Notes: generated by a model not told the origin, from the sequence alone. A stretch of 64,000 bases of DNA from Bacteriovoracaceae bacterium (GCA_016784965.1 JADHTQ010000003.1:86598-150597), one strand, 5' to 3'; numbered from the stretch's first letter, positions 20,700 to 29,381 are shown. Made by a program: numbers and translations.

Positions 20700-21980
20700 A
20701 TGGGTAAAAAAGAAGACAAAGAGGCCTTAAATTATCATAGTGAGGGCAAACCAGGTAAAGTTGAAGTCGTTGCCACAAAACCTTGTGAAACTGCTCAAGA
20801 TCTATCTCTTGCCTATACACCAGGAGTAGCTGTTCCGTGCTTAGAAATCGAAAAAAATATTGCCGAAGCATATAAATATACATCAAAAGGCAACCTCGTT
20901 GCAGTTGTCTCTAATGGTACCGCAGTTTTAGGGCTTGGTAACATTGGAGCATCGGCATCAAAGCCAGTTATGGAAGGCAAGGGGGTGCTTTTTAAGAGAT
21001 TTGCCGATGTTGATGTTTTTGATATTGAAGTAAATGAACCAACCGTAGATGGTATGGTTGATTTAGTAAAAAAGTTAGAACCAACGTTTGGTGGAATTAA
21101 CTTGGAAGACATAAAAGCTCCAGAGTGCTTTGAAATTGAAGAGCAGTTAATTGAAGCTATGAACATACCAGTTTTCCATGACGACCAGCACGGCACAGCA
21201 ATTATTGCCGCAGCCGGTTTTATTAATGCACTAGAGATATCTGGGCGCAAAATTGAGGATGTCAAAGTAGTGTACAGTGGAGCAGGTGCAGCTGCTGTGG
21301 CTTGTGCAAAGATCTTTTTCGACCTTGGTGTCTTAAAGCAAAACCTCATTATGTGTGACTCCAAAGGGGTTATTTATAAGGGCCGTACAAATGGAATGAA
21401 TAAATATAAAGAACAATTTGCGATAGAGACTGATAAAAGAAGTCTTAAAGATGCGATGGAGGGAGCGGACGCATTTATTGGCGTTTCGGTAAAGGGCTTA
21501 CTAACCAAAGATATGGTAAAAAGTATGGCAAAAGATCCAATTATCTTTGCCATGGCCAATCCAGATCCAGAAATACTACCCCAAGATGCACTAGATGCCA
21601 GAGCTGATGTTATTATGGCAACTGGGCGATCTGATTTTCCCAATCAAGTAAATAATGTTTTAGGATTTCCGTTTATTTTTAGAGGGGCCTTAGATGTAAG
21701 GGCCAAAAAAATTAATAAGGAGATGAAACTTGCCGCTGTCTATGCTCTTGCTAATCTGGCCAAGGAAAAAGTTTCACAAGAGGTGAAGAAAGCATATGAT
21801 AACTGTGATTTTAGCTTTGGTAAGGACTATTTAATTCCTAAACCATTTGATAAGCGAGTTTTAACTTGGGTTGCTCCCGCTGTTGCACGGGCTGCGATAG
21901 AGACCGGTGCAGCGCAAACCATCATAGAGGATTTTGATGAATATACCAAGAATTTAGAAAAAAGGATTGGAACTAAATAA
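20700..21980 (+). CDS. malic enzyme (oxaloacetate-decarboxylating malate dehydrogenase)
   Basis: Converts malate to pyruvate and CO2 with reduction of NAD(P)+. 426 aa, the short form without a phosphotransacetylase domain. Motifs: [42 protein letters not shown] (catalytic and metal residues) and [14 protein letters not shown] (dinucleotide fold). The ATG at 20700, with GGAGGA in front, is chosen over an upstream TTG. Cofactor preference is not decidable by eye. Confidence 0.93.
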   Translation: MGKKEDKEALNYHSEGKPGKVEVVATKPCETAQDLSLAYTPGVAVPCLEIEKNIAEAYKYTSKGNLVAVVSNGTAVLGLGNIGASASKPVMEGKGVLFKRFADVDVFDIEVNEPTVDGMVDLVKKLEPTFGGINLEDIKAPECFEIEEQLIEAMNIPVFHDDQHGTAIIAAAGFINALEISGRKIEDVKVVYSGAGAAAVACAKIFFDLGVLKQNLIMCDSKGVIYKGRTNGMNKYKEQFAIETDKRSLKDAMEGADAFIGVSVKGLLTKDMVKSMAKDPIIFAMANPDPEILPQDALDARADVIMATGRSDFPNQVNNVLGFPFIFRGALDVRAKKINKEMKLAAVYALANLAKEKVSQEVKKAYDNCDFSFGKDYLIPKPFDKRVLTWVAPAVARAAIETGAAQTIIEDFDEYTKNLEKRIGTK

Positions 21981-22027
21981 TTTATAAGATATGGAGGTCT
22001 TCTAACAAGTAGTTTAATTGGAGAACA

Positions 22028-22699
22028 ATGTTTCAACGTAAGTATATTTTTGAAACAAAGAAAACAAAGTATTTTAGATACTTGAAAAATACAATTTTTT
22101 TACTTTTTCTGCTGGTTGCAGTGTACTCAGTTTTATCGACTTTTTTTATAATGTTTTCAGTAAGAGAAAATGAAGAGGCCAGTGACTTTTTTTATAGAAG
22201 ACCCCCCGATGCGATTGTAGTGTTTACAGGTGATGGTGGAAGGATTCCCTATGCAATTAAAAAGGCACTTGAGTATAAGCAAGAAAATTTAAATATTTTT
22301 ATAACTGGAGTTTATTCAAAAAATACCGTTGAGACTCTGCTACGCCCATTTAAAATAAATAAAGACATAGATTTAGGTCACCTAGAGATAGATTATACTG
22401 CCAGAAATACTGTGGAAAATGTGATTTCCACTCTACGTTACTTAAGGGGTAAAAAGGGCCTAGATAAAGTCTTAATTATTTCTCACGATTACCATATAAT
22501 GCGAATTAAGTTAATCATGAATAAACTCAAAACGGCAGAAGACAATTATCAATTTTATTATTCAGGAATCAAAACCGATTATAAAAACCTAAGAAACCTA
22601 AAACTCCTTTACAAAGAGGTTTTCAAATTGATCCGGACCTATGGATTTTTACTCTTTTGGACACCCGAGACTCCTTCAGAATCCGTGTTAAAAAATTAA
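22028..22699 (+). CDS. YdcF/SanA-type DUF218 protein
   Basis: 223 aa with one N-terminal transmembrane helix, then the DUF218 core: DAIVVFTGDGGRI, the NTVENVISTLRYL region and LIISHDYHIMRI. Family members (ElyC, SanA, YdcF) affect envelope integrity, and none has a settled activity. It follows malic enzyme by 47 nt with a GGAG before the ATG. Confidence 0.75.
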   Translation: MFQRKYIFETKKTKYFRYLKNTIFLLFLLVAVYSVLSTFFIMFSVRENEEASDFFYRRPPDAIVVFTGDGGRIPYAIKKALEYKQENLNIFITGVYSKNTVETLLRPFKINKDIDLGHLEIDYTARNTVENVISTLRYLRGKKGLDKVLIISHDYHIMRIKLIMNKLKTAEDNYQFYYSGIKTDYKNLRNLKLLYKEVFKLIRTYGFLLFWTPETPSESVLKN

Positions 22700-22788
22700 G
22701 TTGGCAATTAGATTAAATTCGTTATAAGTTCCAAGATAACTATTAACGTGTAAGTTGACTTCGTGCGGCAAGGTGTCTTGGGGGTTAT

Positions 22789-24030
22789 ATGTCAGATATT
22801 GGCAGTAGATTTATTTCAATATTGGGTTTATTTGTTATGATTGGTGTGGCCTATCTATTTAGTGTTGATAGGAAAAAAATAAACTGGAAAACAGTAATAA
22901 GTGGTGTGTTGCTACAGGTTGTTTTTGGTATTTTGATCCTCAAAACTCAGACGGGTCAAAGTGTTTTTGAAGGTGCCAGAAATTTTTTCTCTTCCATTCT
23001 TGCTTACACTAACGAAGGCTCTAAATTTGTATTTGGGGGATTGGTCGAAATTCCCAAAGTGGGATTTGTTTTTGCCACAATGGTACTACCGACAATAATT
23101 TTTATGAGTTCGTTGATGGCGGTGTTGTACCACATTGGGATTATGGGTTATGTAATTAAAGTAGTTGCTTGGATCATGATGAAAGTCATGGGGACATCTG
23201 GTGCGGAATCTTTAGCTGCAGCAGCAAATATTTTTGCAGGTCAAACTGAAGCCCCACTCGTTGTGAAACCATTAATTAGTAAAATGACTGAGTCAGAAAT
23301 AATGTCCCTGATGACCGGTGGTATGGCCACGGTTGCAGGTGGAGTTTTGGCCGCATACGTTGGTATGGGTATTGATGCCGGGCACCTGTTGTCGGCGTCG
23401 GTTATGTCGGCTCCTGCGGCACTTGTATGTGCAAAACTTCTAGTACCGGAGAGGGGAGTACCAGTTTCTTCAGGGGATATTGATCTTAAAATTCCAAAGT
23501 CTTCAACAAATATTATAGATGCCGCAGCAGCAGGAGCTTCTGAAGGGCTAACCTTGGCCCTAAATGTTGCAGCTATGCTTCTTGCCTTTATCGCCCTTAT
23601 AGCCCTGATTAACGGGTTTTTAGGGATGGTGGGCGGATGGTTTGGTTATCCAAAATTTGGACTTGAATTGGTGACGGGATATATATTTTCACCCGTTGCG
23701 TGGATCATTGGTGTTCCTTGGGCCGATTCTTATCAAGTGGGAACACTTTTGGGTAAGAAGTTAATTCTAAATGAATTTGTTGCCTACTTAGATCTGCAGC
23801 AAATGATGAAAGTTACAGGAGAAGGGGCCCTGTCACCCAGGGCCGTGACAATTTCTACATATGCACTATGTGGTTTTGCAAACTTTGCTTCAATTGCTAT
23901 TCAGGTTGGAGGCATTGGAGGGCTTGTGCCTGAACGTAGAAAAGATTTTGCAAAATACGGAATTAAATGCCTTATTGGCGGCACTCTTGCCTGCTTGATG
24001 ACGGCCTGTATAGCGGGTATATTCATATAA
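22789..24030 (+). CDS. nupC: NupC-type concentrative nucleoside transporter
   Basis: 413 aa CNT-family symporter. Diagnostic segments are AANIFAGQTEAPLVVKP and the ALCGFANFASIAIQVGGIGG helix, which shape the nucleoside- and cation-binding sites. Imports nucleosides with H+ or Na+. A secreted nuclease and this importer in one region suggest a nucleic-acid salvage lifestyle (inference). Confidence 0.92.
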   Translation: MSDIGSRFISILGLFVMIGVAYLFSVDRKKINWKTVISGVLLQVVFGILILKTQTGQSVFEGARNFFSSILAYTNEGSKFVFGGLVEIPKVGFVFATMVLPTIIFMSSLMAVLYHIGIMGYVIKVVAWIMMKVMGTSGAESLAAAANIFAGQTEAPLVVKPLISKMTESEIMSLMTGGMATVAGGVLAAYVGMGIDAGHLLSASVMSAPAALVCAKLLVPERGVPVSSGDIDLKIPKSSTNIIDAAAAGASEGLTLALNVAAMLLAFIALIALINGFLGMVGGWFGYPKFGLELVTGYIFSPVAWIIGVPWADSYQVGTLLGKKLILNEFVAYLDLQQMMKVTGEGALSPRAVTISTYALCGFANFASIAIQVGGIGGLVPERRKDFAKYGIKCLIGGTLACLMTACIAGIFI

Positions 24031-24071
24031 AAGACTTTTAACAAAAAATTCATTAATCTAAGGAACACAAG

Positions 24072-25664
24072 ATGGCCAAGGAGCTAATAATTAACCAGAC
24101 GCTCAATGAGTGTCGAGCCGCATTGATTGAAAATGGTGAGATCATTGACTACGTAATGGATCGTGGGAGTGATGGTGTAGACAATAACCCCGTTGTGGGA
24201 AATATATACAAAGGAATTGTACTTAGAGTTTTACCCGGAATGCAGTCGGCCTTTGTCGATATAGGACACGAAAAAGCAGCTTTTTTATATGTAGATGATG
24301 CGTATATTCCCACATTGGAAGAGCAAAGAGATATGGCCGAAAAATTACAAAAACTTCAGGAAGAAAAGATTGAGTCCAAAGAGTCCGGGGAAATTATTCC
24401 TGATGAGCTAAGCAGCTTATCGGAATCTGTGAATTTGCGGTTTTGTTCAGATAAATCGATTGAAACCTTTTTAAAAGAGGGGCAAGAGATTTTAGTCCAG
24501 GTGTCCAAAGAGCCAATTTCAACCAAGGGCCCTCGCGTTACTAGACATATTACTTTAGCAGGGCGCCATGTGGTCTTTATGCCTTCCATTGAGCACACCG
24601 GTGTTTCAAGAAGAATTCAAGATGAAGCAGAGAGAAATCGCTTAAAAGATGTTCTCGACTCAATTCGTCCAGAGGGTAAGGGAGTTATTGCAAGGACTAT
24701 CGCGGATGGCCAATCGTACAAGGTTTTAAAGTTTGATTTCAATATGTTGGTAAAAATTTGGAAAGAAATTTCTAAAAAAGCTCAAAAAAGTAAAGCGCCA
24801 GTGCTAATCCATAAGGACTTGACCTTTGTTCAAAGAATTCTAAGGGATATTACCGATGAAGAGGTTGTCGGAATTGTAGTAGATACAAAAGAAAACCTTA
24901 AGGAAGTAGAAAAATTTACCAGTAAGTATTTAACAACCCTTAAGGGTAAGGCATCTTGCTACACTGGTGACATGCCCATCTTTGAACACTATGGAATAGA
25001 CCTAGAGGTTGAAAGGGGCATTAGTAACAAGGTATACCTAAGGTCTGGTGGGTCTATAAATATAGATCAAACTGAAGCCCTCGTTTCTATCGATGTAAAT
25101 ACCGGTAAGTTCGTTGGAAGAAAGAACTTAGAGGATACAATTGTTAGAACAAACTTAGAAGCAGTAAAAGAAATTGCCTATCAACTAAGGCTTCGCAATT
25201 GTGGTGGATTAATAATTGTAGATTTTATTGATATGGAAAAAGCTGAACATCGAGACAGTATCTATCAGGCATTGATAGAGGCGTTGAAAAAAGATAGGGC
25301 AAAAACAAATGTTCTTCCCATATCGGGGCTTGGTTTGATTGAGATGACTAGAAAAAGAACCCGGGATACATTAATTAGGATTATGTGTGACCATTGTTCT
25401 TACTGTGAAGGGACTGGTCGTGTTAAATCTACACTGACCGTTTGTTACGAGCTAGTAAGAGAATTAATCAAGACATTGAAAAAGACTAAGGGTAATAAGG
25501 TCTTTATTTATGCTCACCCGGAAGTAACTGCACGGTTATGCGGTGAAGACCTTGATATTATTGAAAATCTCGAAAACGTATATGCTAAAAACTTGATTGT
25601 ACGATCCGAAAATAATTATCACATAGAGCAGTATGAAATATTTGCTCAGGAATTTGGTAGTTAA
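24072..25664 (+). CDS. rng: ribonuclease E/G family protein (RNase G type)
   Basis: 530 aa. An S1 RNA-binding domain is N-terminal (YKGIVLRVLPGMQSAFVDIG), followed by the catalytic core with SIDVNTGKFVGRKN and GLIIVDFIDM, which hold the Mg-binding Asp residues, then the Zn-link CDHCSYC. It lacks the long disordered scaffold of RNase E, so RNase G is the better name. It processes 16S rRNA 5' ends and degrades mRNA. It is the last ordinary gene before the magnetosome island. Confidence 0.92.
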   Translation: MAKELIINQTLNECRAALIENGEIIDYVMDRGSDGVDNNPVVGNIYKGIVLRVLPGMQSAFVDIGHEKAAFLYVDDAYIPTLEEQRDMAEKLQKLQEEKIESKESGEIIPDELSSLSESVNLRFCSDKSIETFLKEGQEILVQVSKEPISTKGPRVTRHITLAGRHVVFMPSIEHTGVSRRIQDEAERNRLKDVLDSIRPEGKGVIARTIADGQSYKVLKFDFNMLVKIWKEISKKAQKSKAPVLIHKDLTFVQRILRDITDEEVVGIVVDTKENLKEVEKFTSKYLTTLKGKASCYTGDMPIFEHYGIDLEVERGISNKVYLRSGGSINIDQTEALVSIDVNTGKFVGRKNLEDTIVRTNLEAVKEIAYQLRLRNCGGLIIVDFIDMEKAEHRDSIYQALIEALKKDRAKTNVLPISGLGLIEMTRKRTRDTLIRIMCDHCSYCEGTGRVKSTLTVCYELVRELIKTLKKTKGNKVFIYAHPEVTARLCGEDLDIIENLENVYAKNLIVRSENNYHIEQYEIFAQEFGS

Positions 25665-25675
25665 CTTCGGAATAT

Positions 25676-25697
25676 TTGGCTCCCCTAAGGGAGCCAA
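25676..25697. terminator. hairpin between convergent rng and the Gly/Ala-rich gene
   Basis: A perfect 9-bp stem (TTGGCTCCC and GGGAGCCAA) with a CTAA loop. It lies between two convergent genes and could stop transcription from both sides. Flanking T/A runs are short. Confidence 0.6.
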
Positions 25698-25705
25698 TAA
25701 GCTGA

Positions 25706-26086
25706 CTACTTCTTATTATTCCATGAGTGAGCTCGTATAGAAGACTTTTCTTTGTGGCTTTTAAAATATGAGTGTATAGCGACAGCTCCAACCGCAAGGC
25801 CAACTGTTGCTAGTGCACCTATTAACATAGCGCTCCATACGCCAGTAATGGATAGACCACTACCTGCAGCTACTTTTGCAACCGCCATTTTAGTTGTGCC
25901 TACTGCACCCTTTGCACCTGCTCCAGCTGCTTTTGCTGCACCAGCGCCAGCTCCTTTGGCAACTCCGGCTCCCTTAACTCCTCCTGCTGTAAGGCCACCT
26001 TCAGCTTCTACCGCTACTACTTTTCCACCTATCCCTCGTATTACCTCGGTTTCTACGAGTGGGTTATTCAATTGTGCTACTGGCAT
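25706..26086 (-). CDS. Gly/Ala-rich single-helix protein, candidate Mms6/MamD-like magnetosome protein
   Basis: 126 aa. A Gly/Ala/Lys repeat region (about residues 38-65, e.g. KGAGAGAAKAAGAGAKGAV) is followed by one transmembrane helix (about 80-104) and a basic tail (HSYFKSHKEK). This layout resembles Mms6/MamD proteins of magnetite-forming bacteria, where a Gly-rich repeat, one helix and a charged tail bind the crystal surface. Here repeats are G-A rather than L-G, and the tail is basic, not acidic as in Mms6. GAGGG precedes the ATG, and a TATAAT promoter lies upstream. The opposite-strand frame is Ala/Pro-rich and looks like a shadow. Homology is unproven. Confidence 0.6.
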   Translation of the reverse strand: MPVAQLNNPLVETEVIRGIGGKVVAVEAEGGLTAGGVKGAGVAKGAGAGAAKAAGAGAKGAVGTTKMAVAKVAAGSGLSITGVWSAMLIGALATVGLAVGAVAIHSYFKSHKEKSSIRAHSWNNKK

Positions 26087-26141
26087 ATGTCCCTCTTTTA
26101 TCTTATAGGTTAAACTAAATTTATTAAGTCAGATTGATTGG

Positions 26142-26156
26142 GCGTATATTATACGC
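26142..26156. promoter_or_regulatory. perfect inverted repeat in the divergent control region
   Basis: GCGTATA-T-TATACGC, a 7-bp perfect inverted repeat with 1-nt centre. It overlaps the -10 element of the leftward promoter and lies about 125 nt before the first gene of the rightward cluster. It may be an operator controlling one or both directions; the protein is unknown. Confidence 0.4.
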
Positions 26157-26174
26157 TGATGAAACGGAAAGCAA
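26148..26174 (-). promoter_or_regulatory. promoter of the leftward Gly/Ala-rich gene
   Basis: On the minus strand TATAAT (26153-26148) is preceded by TTGCTT (26174-26169) with a 15-bp spacer, or CTTGCT with 16 bp. It lies about 65 nt upstream of the start codon. Motif prediction. Confidence 0.45.
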
Positions 26175-26215
26175 GAAAACTCTGGGAAAAAACGTAATAT
26201 ATTTATTGGAAGTTG

Positions 26216-26244
26216 TTGACAATTAATGTTTCATACAATAAAAA
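26216..26244 (+). promoter_or_regulatory. candidate promoter of the magnetosome operon
   Basis: A consensus TTGACA at 26216-26221 with TAAAAA at 26239-26244, 17 bp apart, lies about 40 nt before the first gene. A better-looking TACAAT at 26234 is only 12 bp away and so is not used. The -10 is weak, so activation by a regulator is possible. Confidence 0.4.
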
Positions 26245-26281
26245 ACACTAAATTAAATTGAGCGGTAGTGTAATAGTAAAA

Positions 26282-26776
26282 ATGAAAGATAAACAAGCCA
26301 AATTGCTTAGCAAACAAGAGAGTAGGAGAGCTTTTCGAGAAGTGCTTACTTCTAAATACAGTATAATGGCTCTTATTTTTGGTGCATTTATCTTTTCTTT
26401 AACCGTCATTAACACTAATAAGGCGAAAAAAATTAAAGCTTTTTTATCAGAGAGAGATATAGTAGACCATTCATTTGTACATGGTCGCTTTCGGTTGAGC
26501 CGGTTTCAAGCACAACCAGGAAACACTACTCCTAAGGTGAATATTATAAACCCTTATAAAACTGTTAAGAGCAAGGCTGGTGGCAAGCGTTCATGCATAT
26601 GCCCTATAGACCGTGTTGTATATGTTGATATGCAGACTTGCAAAAGTGCTTGTCCTGTCTGTCGCAAGCACCTTTTTGGCGCTGTATACGGGGGGGATGG
26701 TGCTATGAAACCAAAGATTACAACGAAGATTGCGGGTGTCAAGAAGCCAAATAAGCTACCTCAGGTAAAATTATAA
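26282..26776 (+). CDS. membrane-anchored CxC/CxxC protein, first gene of the magnetosome cluster
   Basis: 164 aa from the ATG at 26282; a TTG at 26258 would add 8 residues, and neither has a strong Shine-Dalgarno. One transmembrane helix at about residues 25-43 (YSIMALIFGAFIFSLTVI) is followed by a soluble domain with CICPIDR, then QTCKSACPVC. Six cysteines in CxC/CxxC spacing suggest a metal site (Zn, Fe or Fe-S). I do not recognise the family. Position at the head of the mam operon and shared anchor-plus-CxxC design with four later genes suggest a magnetosome redox or iron-binding role (inference). Confidence 0.6.
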   Translation: MKDKQAKLLSKQESRRAFREVLTSKYSIMALIFGAFIFSLTVINTNKAKKIKAFLSERDIVDHSFVHGRFRLSRFQAQPGNTTPKVNIINPYKTVKSKAGGKRSCICPIDRVVYVDMQTCKSACPVCRKHLFGAVYGGDGAMKPKITTKIAGVKKPNKLPQVKL

Positions 26777-26790
26777 AACAGGAAACGATA

Positions 26791-27138
26791 ATGATGAACA
26801 AGAGAACATTCCATCTTCTTTTTGGCCTAACGATGCTTGGCTTAGGAATATTTGGAATAATCGATGAATGGTACAATGTGATAGACTTTGTACTCGGCTT
26901 GTCTGCAATTGTATTAACATTGTGGGGTACTGTTCTCATTGCAGTTGGTGGAAAAAGAAGTGGATTTTCCAGAACAATTTATGTATCGATAGGATTGTTT
27001 TTATTTTGTTTTGGTGTGTTTGGCATTTATGATGAGTGGGGAACCGTTCGCGACCTAGGGATTGGCATTATACCTGTTCTCAGTTTGATGTTTGGGACTT
27101 TAGCATTAGTTGCAGGTGTAAATCGTTTAAAAAACTAA
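26791..27138 (+). CDS. tandem-duplicated MamI-like membrane protein
   Basis: 115 aa, four transmembrane helices made of two copies of one unit: GLGIFGIIDEW at about 17-27 and CFGVFGIYDEW at about 74-84, each followed by a second helix ending in a Gly-rich G-x-x-x-x turn. The same unit is the whole of the next gene. It matches the MamI pattern (short hydrophobic helix, Gly-aromatic loop with Trp, second helix). MamI is needed for invagination of the magnetosome membrane in Magnetospirillum. It starts 14 nt after the previous stop. Confidence 0.65.
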   Translation: MMNKRTFHLLFGLTMLGLGIFGIIDEWYNVIDFVLGLSAIVLTLWGTVLIAVGGKRSGFSRTIYVSIGLFLFCFGVFGIYDEWGTVRDLGIGIIPVLSLMFGTLALVAGVNRLKN

Positions 27139-27161
27139 TTTAAACAAACGAAGGTACTAAT

Positions 27162-27347
27162 ATGGCACAGATAGTAACAGGTCTTTTTTTAATTGCATTT
27201 GGTTTGTGGGGAGTATTCGATGCTTGGCACTACATGGTTGATGCTTTAAAAGGTGGGTCTGGCATAGTTATGGCCATTGTAGGTGTGTTGTCACTAGCAT
27301 TGGCGACAAAAAGTTCAGAGAAATTTGTTATTGGAAGAGATGAGTAA
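27162..27347 (+). CDS. mamI: MamI-like two-helix magnetosome protein
   Basis: 61 aa with two transmembrane helices joined by FGLWGVFDAWHYMVDALKGG, then an ALATK end. Size, topology and the Trp-containing loop fit MamI, a small integral protein required for magnetosome vesicle formation. It is clearly the single-unit relative of the preceding duplicated protein. AAGG lies just ahead of the ATG. Confidence rests on pattern and context, as MamI is too short for secure identification by eye. Confidence 0.65.
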   Translation: MAQIVTGLFLIAFGLWGVFDAWHYMVDALKGGSGIVMAIVGVLSLALATKSSEKFVIGRDE

Positions 27348-27366
27348 TATTTAAGGAGCAACTTTA

Positions 27367-28050
27367 ATGAATAATAAAACAGCAGCAAGTCAAGAAAAGA
27401 TGATTCCAGATTTCGAATATGTTTTGCATTCAGCATTATTAATGATTGGAAAATGGTTTCACAGCCTTCTGACTTGGTATGAAAATCTATTTACTCTGAG
27501 TTCTACGGATCAGTTTAAAGTGTATGCCAACTTGGTAAATCATTATAGAAAAAAAGGAAAGCTTGATGAGGCTGTGGCAATGGCGAAAAAAGCTCTAAAA
27601 ACTGCCGGAGCTCAGGACAAGGCTGCTGCCCAAAGAAACTTAGCAGACCTCTTTTTTGCTATTAGTGATTTTACGAACGCAAAAACTAATTATGAGATTT
27701 GTTTAAAGAAAAACAGTGCTGACTCCAAAATTAAAGTTAGATTGGCAATAATTTGCAGGAAAAATGGCGACATAGAAGGCGCGATTAAGTTTTTTGAAGA
27801 AGCATTAGAGCTCAATGCAAAAGACCACGAAACTATGTATAACGTTGCCCAACTGTACGATAAGGCAAATAAAAGAGAAGAAGCTGTTGCTATGATTCAA
27901 AAGGCACTTGCTTTAAGCCCAAATTGTATTAGTTATCACCAGTTCTTGGGATTCCTATATGAGTCTTTAGACAAGCATCAAGACGCTCTTCCCCACTTTA
28001 AAAAGGTAATGGAATTAGAACATGCTGCTGTAGCTAACGTGGTTCAATAG
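27367..28050 (+). CDS. mamA: MamA, TPR magnetosome scaffold protein
   Basis: 227 aa. About five tetratricopeptide repeats fill residues 50-220 (YANLVNHYRKKGKLDEAVAM, GDIEGAIKFFEEALELNAKD, LGFLYESLDKHQDALPHFKK). MamA self-assembles on the cytosolic face of magnetosomes and is among the most conserved mam genes. TPR alone is not diagnostic; the identification rests on length and on mamQ and mamB following it. GGAGC precedes the start. Confidence 0.82.
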   Translation: MNNKTAASQEKMIPDFEYVLHSALLMIGKWFHSLLTWYENLFTLSSTDQFKVYANLVNHYRKKGKLDEAVAMAKKALKTAGAQDKAAAQRNLADLFFAISDFTNAKTNYEICLKKNSADSKIKVRLAIICRKNGDIEGAIKFFEEALELNAKDHETMYNVAQLYDKANKREEAVAMIQKALALSPNCISYHQFLGFLYESLDKHQDALPHFKKVMELEHAAVANVVQ

Positions 28051-28061
28051 GGGAGACTCAG

Positions 28062-28790
28062 GTGACCGGAAAAACAAGCCACATTATTGAACAAATATAT
28101 CGTGAGGACATGTTCACTGACGATTTCAACATTGCTCAAAGAGCTTGGATTTCTCTTACCAAAAAGATTAAGAATATATTTCCTCCAGATGCCGATAGAT
28201 ACTTAAGTCATGCTCGCAAACTCATTCTCCTAGGTATCGTAGGTTGCTCATTTTTTATTTTTGGAGGCATTTTTTATTACAACCAGTTTTATGTTAAATA
28301 TCAAGACATGCTAGCAGCAGAGAGTAAGATTCACACCTTTTTACAGAAAAGGCGCAATGTTCAATTAAATATTTCCAAGATTGTTTTTAATTACTCACAA
28401 CATGAAAGTAGTGTGTTTAAAGGGGTCGTTGCTTCTCGCCAGGCTTTTGCAACAGATGGAATGGCTAGTTTGGTTGACAAATTAAAGGACGCAAAGCAAA
28501 TACCAGATGGTGCTTCATTAGAAGGATTTATGTCGAAGATTTTTGCACTTTCTGAGCAATACCCTGATTTGAAATTAAATACGAACCTTTTAAAGTTTAT
28601 TGATGTGATTTTAGCTGTAGAAAAGAATGTAGCCGATGCAAGGGTCGAATTTAACCTTTGTCTGAATTCTTATTCAACGGTGCTTAAGACTTTTCCAGGA
28701 AATGTTTACAATCTTTTCTTTGGATTTAAATCTAAGCCATATTATAGGGCAGCTGAAAATGCTAGAGATTTTAAAATCATCACTTACTGA
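28062..28790 (+). CDS. mamQ: MamQ, LemA-like magnetosome protein
   Basis: 242 aa, GTG start with GGGGAG ahead. A cytosolic N-terminus (about 45 residues) is followed by one transmembrane helix (about 54-74) and a helical LemA-like domain containing RRNVQLNISKIVFNYSQHE, which corresponds to the conserved MamQ/LemA core. MamQ is required for magnetosome membrane formation. It sits directly after mamA, as in the classical mamAB operon. Its last 32 nt overlap the next gene. Confidence 0.85.
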   Translation: MTGKTSHIIEQIYREDMFTDDFNIAQRAWISLTKKIKNIFPPDADRYLSHARKLILLGIVGCSFFIFGGIFYYNQFYVKYQDMLAAESKIHTFLQKRRNVQLNISKIVFNYSQHESSVFKGVVASRQAFATDGMASLVDKLKDAKQIPDGASLEGFMSKIFALSEQYPDLKLNTNLLKFIDVILAVEKNVADARVEFNLCLNSYSTVLKTFPGNVYNLFFGFKSKPYYRAAENARDFKIITY

Positions 28791-29247
28791 GCTTAAATTA
28801 AAGGCCAAGGAACACTATGTCTTTCTAGGCATGTGCTTGATTTCGGCTTGGATTGTACTGTATTCCGACTATAACTTGGCAACAGGAACCGGTAACTTAA
28901 GTTTGATGTTGTTTTTTTTAGCAAATACGTATGTACCAGCTAAGTTTTTGAGAGAGGCATTTAATTTAAAAAATGTTTCAACTTTTTTTATAACATATCT
29001 GCGTTGGCACTGTAATTTAAACATTATTGCCTTTTTAGTGGCTTGCTTACATGCATGGCTCACTAACTGGGTGAATTTCTGGCTGCAGGTATCTCTAATA
29101 TTGATGGGATGGTTAACGTTTGGGGGCTTTTTATTAAAATTTAAATATAACGCAATGGTTAAGAAGTGGGTTTATTTTTTACATGGCCAGCTCTTTTTAT
29201 TTGTTATATTGGTCTATGCTCTGCTAAAAGGCCATTATGTTTTTTAA
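28759..29247 (+). CDS. four-helix membrane protein with paired histidines, YedZ/ferric-reductase-like
   Basis: 162 aa from the ATG at 28759. Four to five transmembrane helices. Histidines lie in two pairs: RWH and CLH, 14 residues apart, and YFLH and KGH, 17 residues apart. The second pair follows a KKW, as in the heme-b helices of YedZ/MsrQ and ferric-reductase domains. MamZ of Magnetospirillum carries such a domain fused to a transporter; here it would stand alone. It occupies the place of mamR between mamQ and mamB. Heme binding and an iron-redox role are inference; the longer frame from 28702 is rejected. Confidence 0.55.
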   Translation: MLEILKSSLTELKLKAKEHYVFLGMCLISAWIVLYSDYNLATGTGNLSLMLFFLANTYVPAKFLREAFNLKNVSTFFITYLRWHCNLNIIAFLVACLHAWLTNWVNFWLQVSLILMGWLTFGGFLLKFKYNAMVKKWVYFLHGQLFLFVILVYALLKGHYVF

Positions 29248-29273
29248 AAACGATTAATTTGGAGGTTAGTTGT

Positions 29274-29381
29274 ATGGTGGGAATAGTAATGCTTATTGTG
29301 GTAGTTGTCGGGGGCGGGTATTTGTACTCTCGTATTGCAAAACTTGAAAAAGAAATAGAAACAGAGAAAGAGACAAGATAA
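29274..29381 (+). CDS. 35-aa single-helix membrane microprotein
   Basis: ATG at 29274 has a perfect GGAGG upstream. The peptide is one hydrophobic helix (VGIVMLIVVVVGGGYLYS) and a charged Lys/Glu coil (KLEKEIETEKETR). It fills the gap between the YedZ-like gene and mamB with only 14 nt to the mamB GTG, so it is probably translated in the operon. No family recognised; a small assembly or adaptor protein is one possibility. Confidence 0.6.
   Translation: MVGIVMLIVVVVGGGYLYSRIAKLEKEIETEKETR

Noticed and set aside
25752..26108. Plus-strand Ala/Pro/Thr-rich frame opposite the Gly/Ala-rich gene
   Set aside because: Composition is what the complement of G/A repeats gives; it has no good ribosome-binding site and the minus strand has promoter and Shine-Dalgarno.
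26216..26239. TTGACA with TACAAT as the operon promoter
   Set aside because: Spacing is 12 bp, too short for sigma-70.
28702..28758. Upstream extension of the YedZ-like gene
   Set aside because: Would overlap mamQ by about 90 nt; the ATG at 28759 gives a normal overlap.
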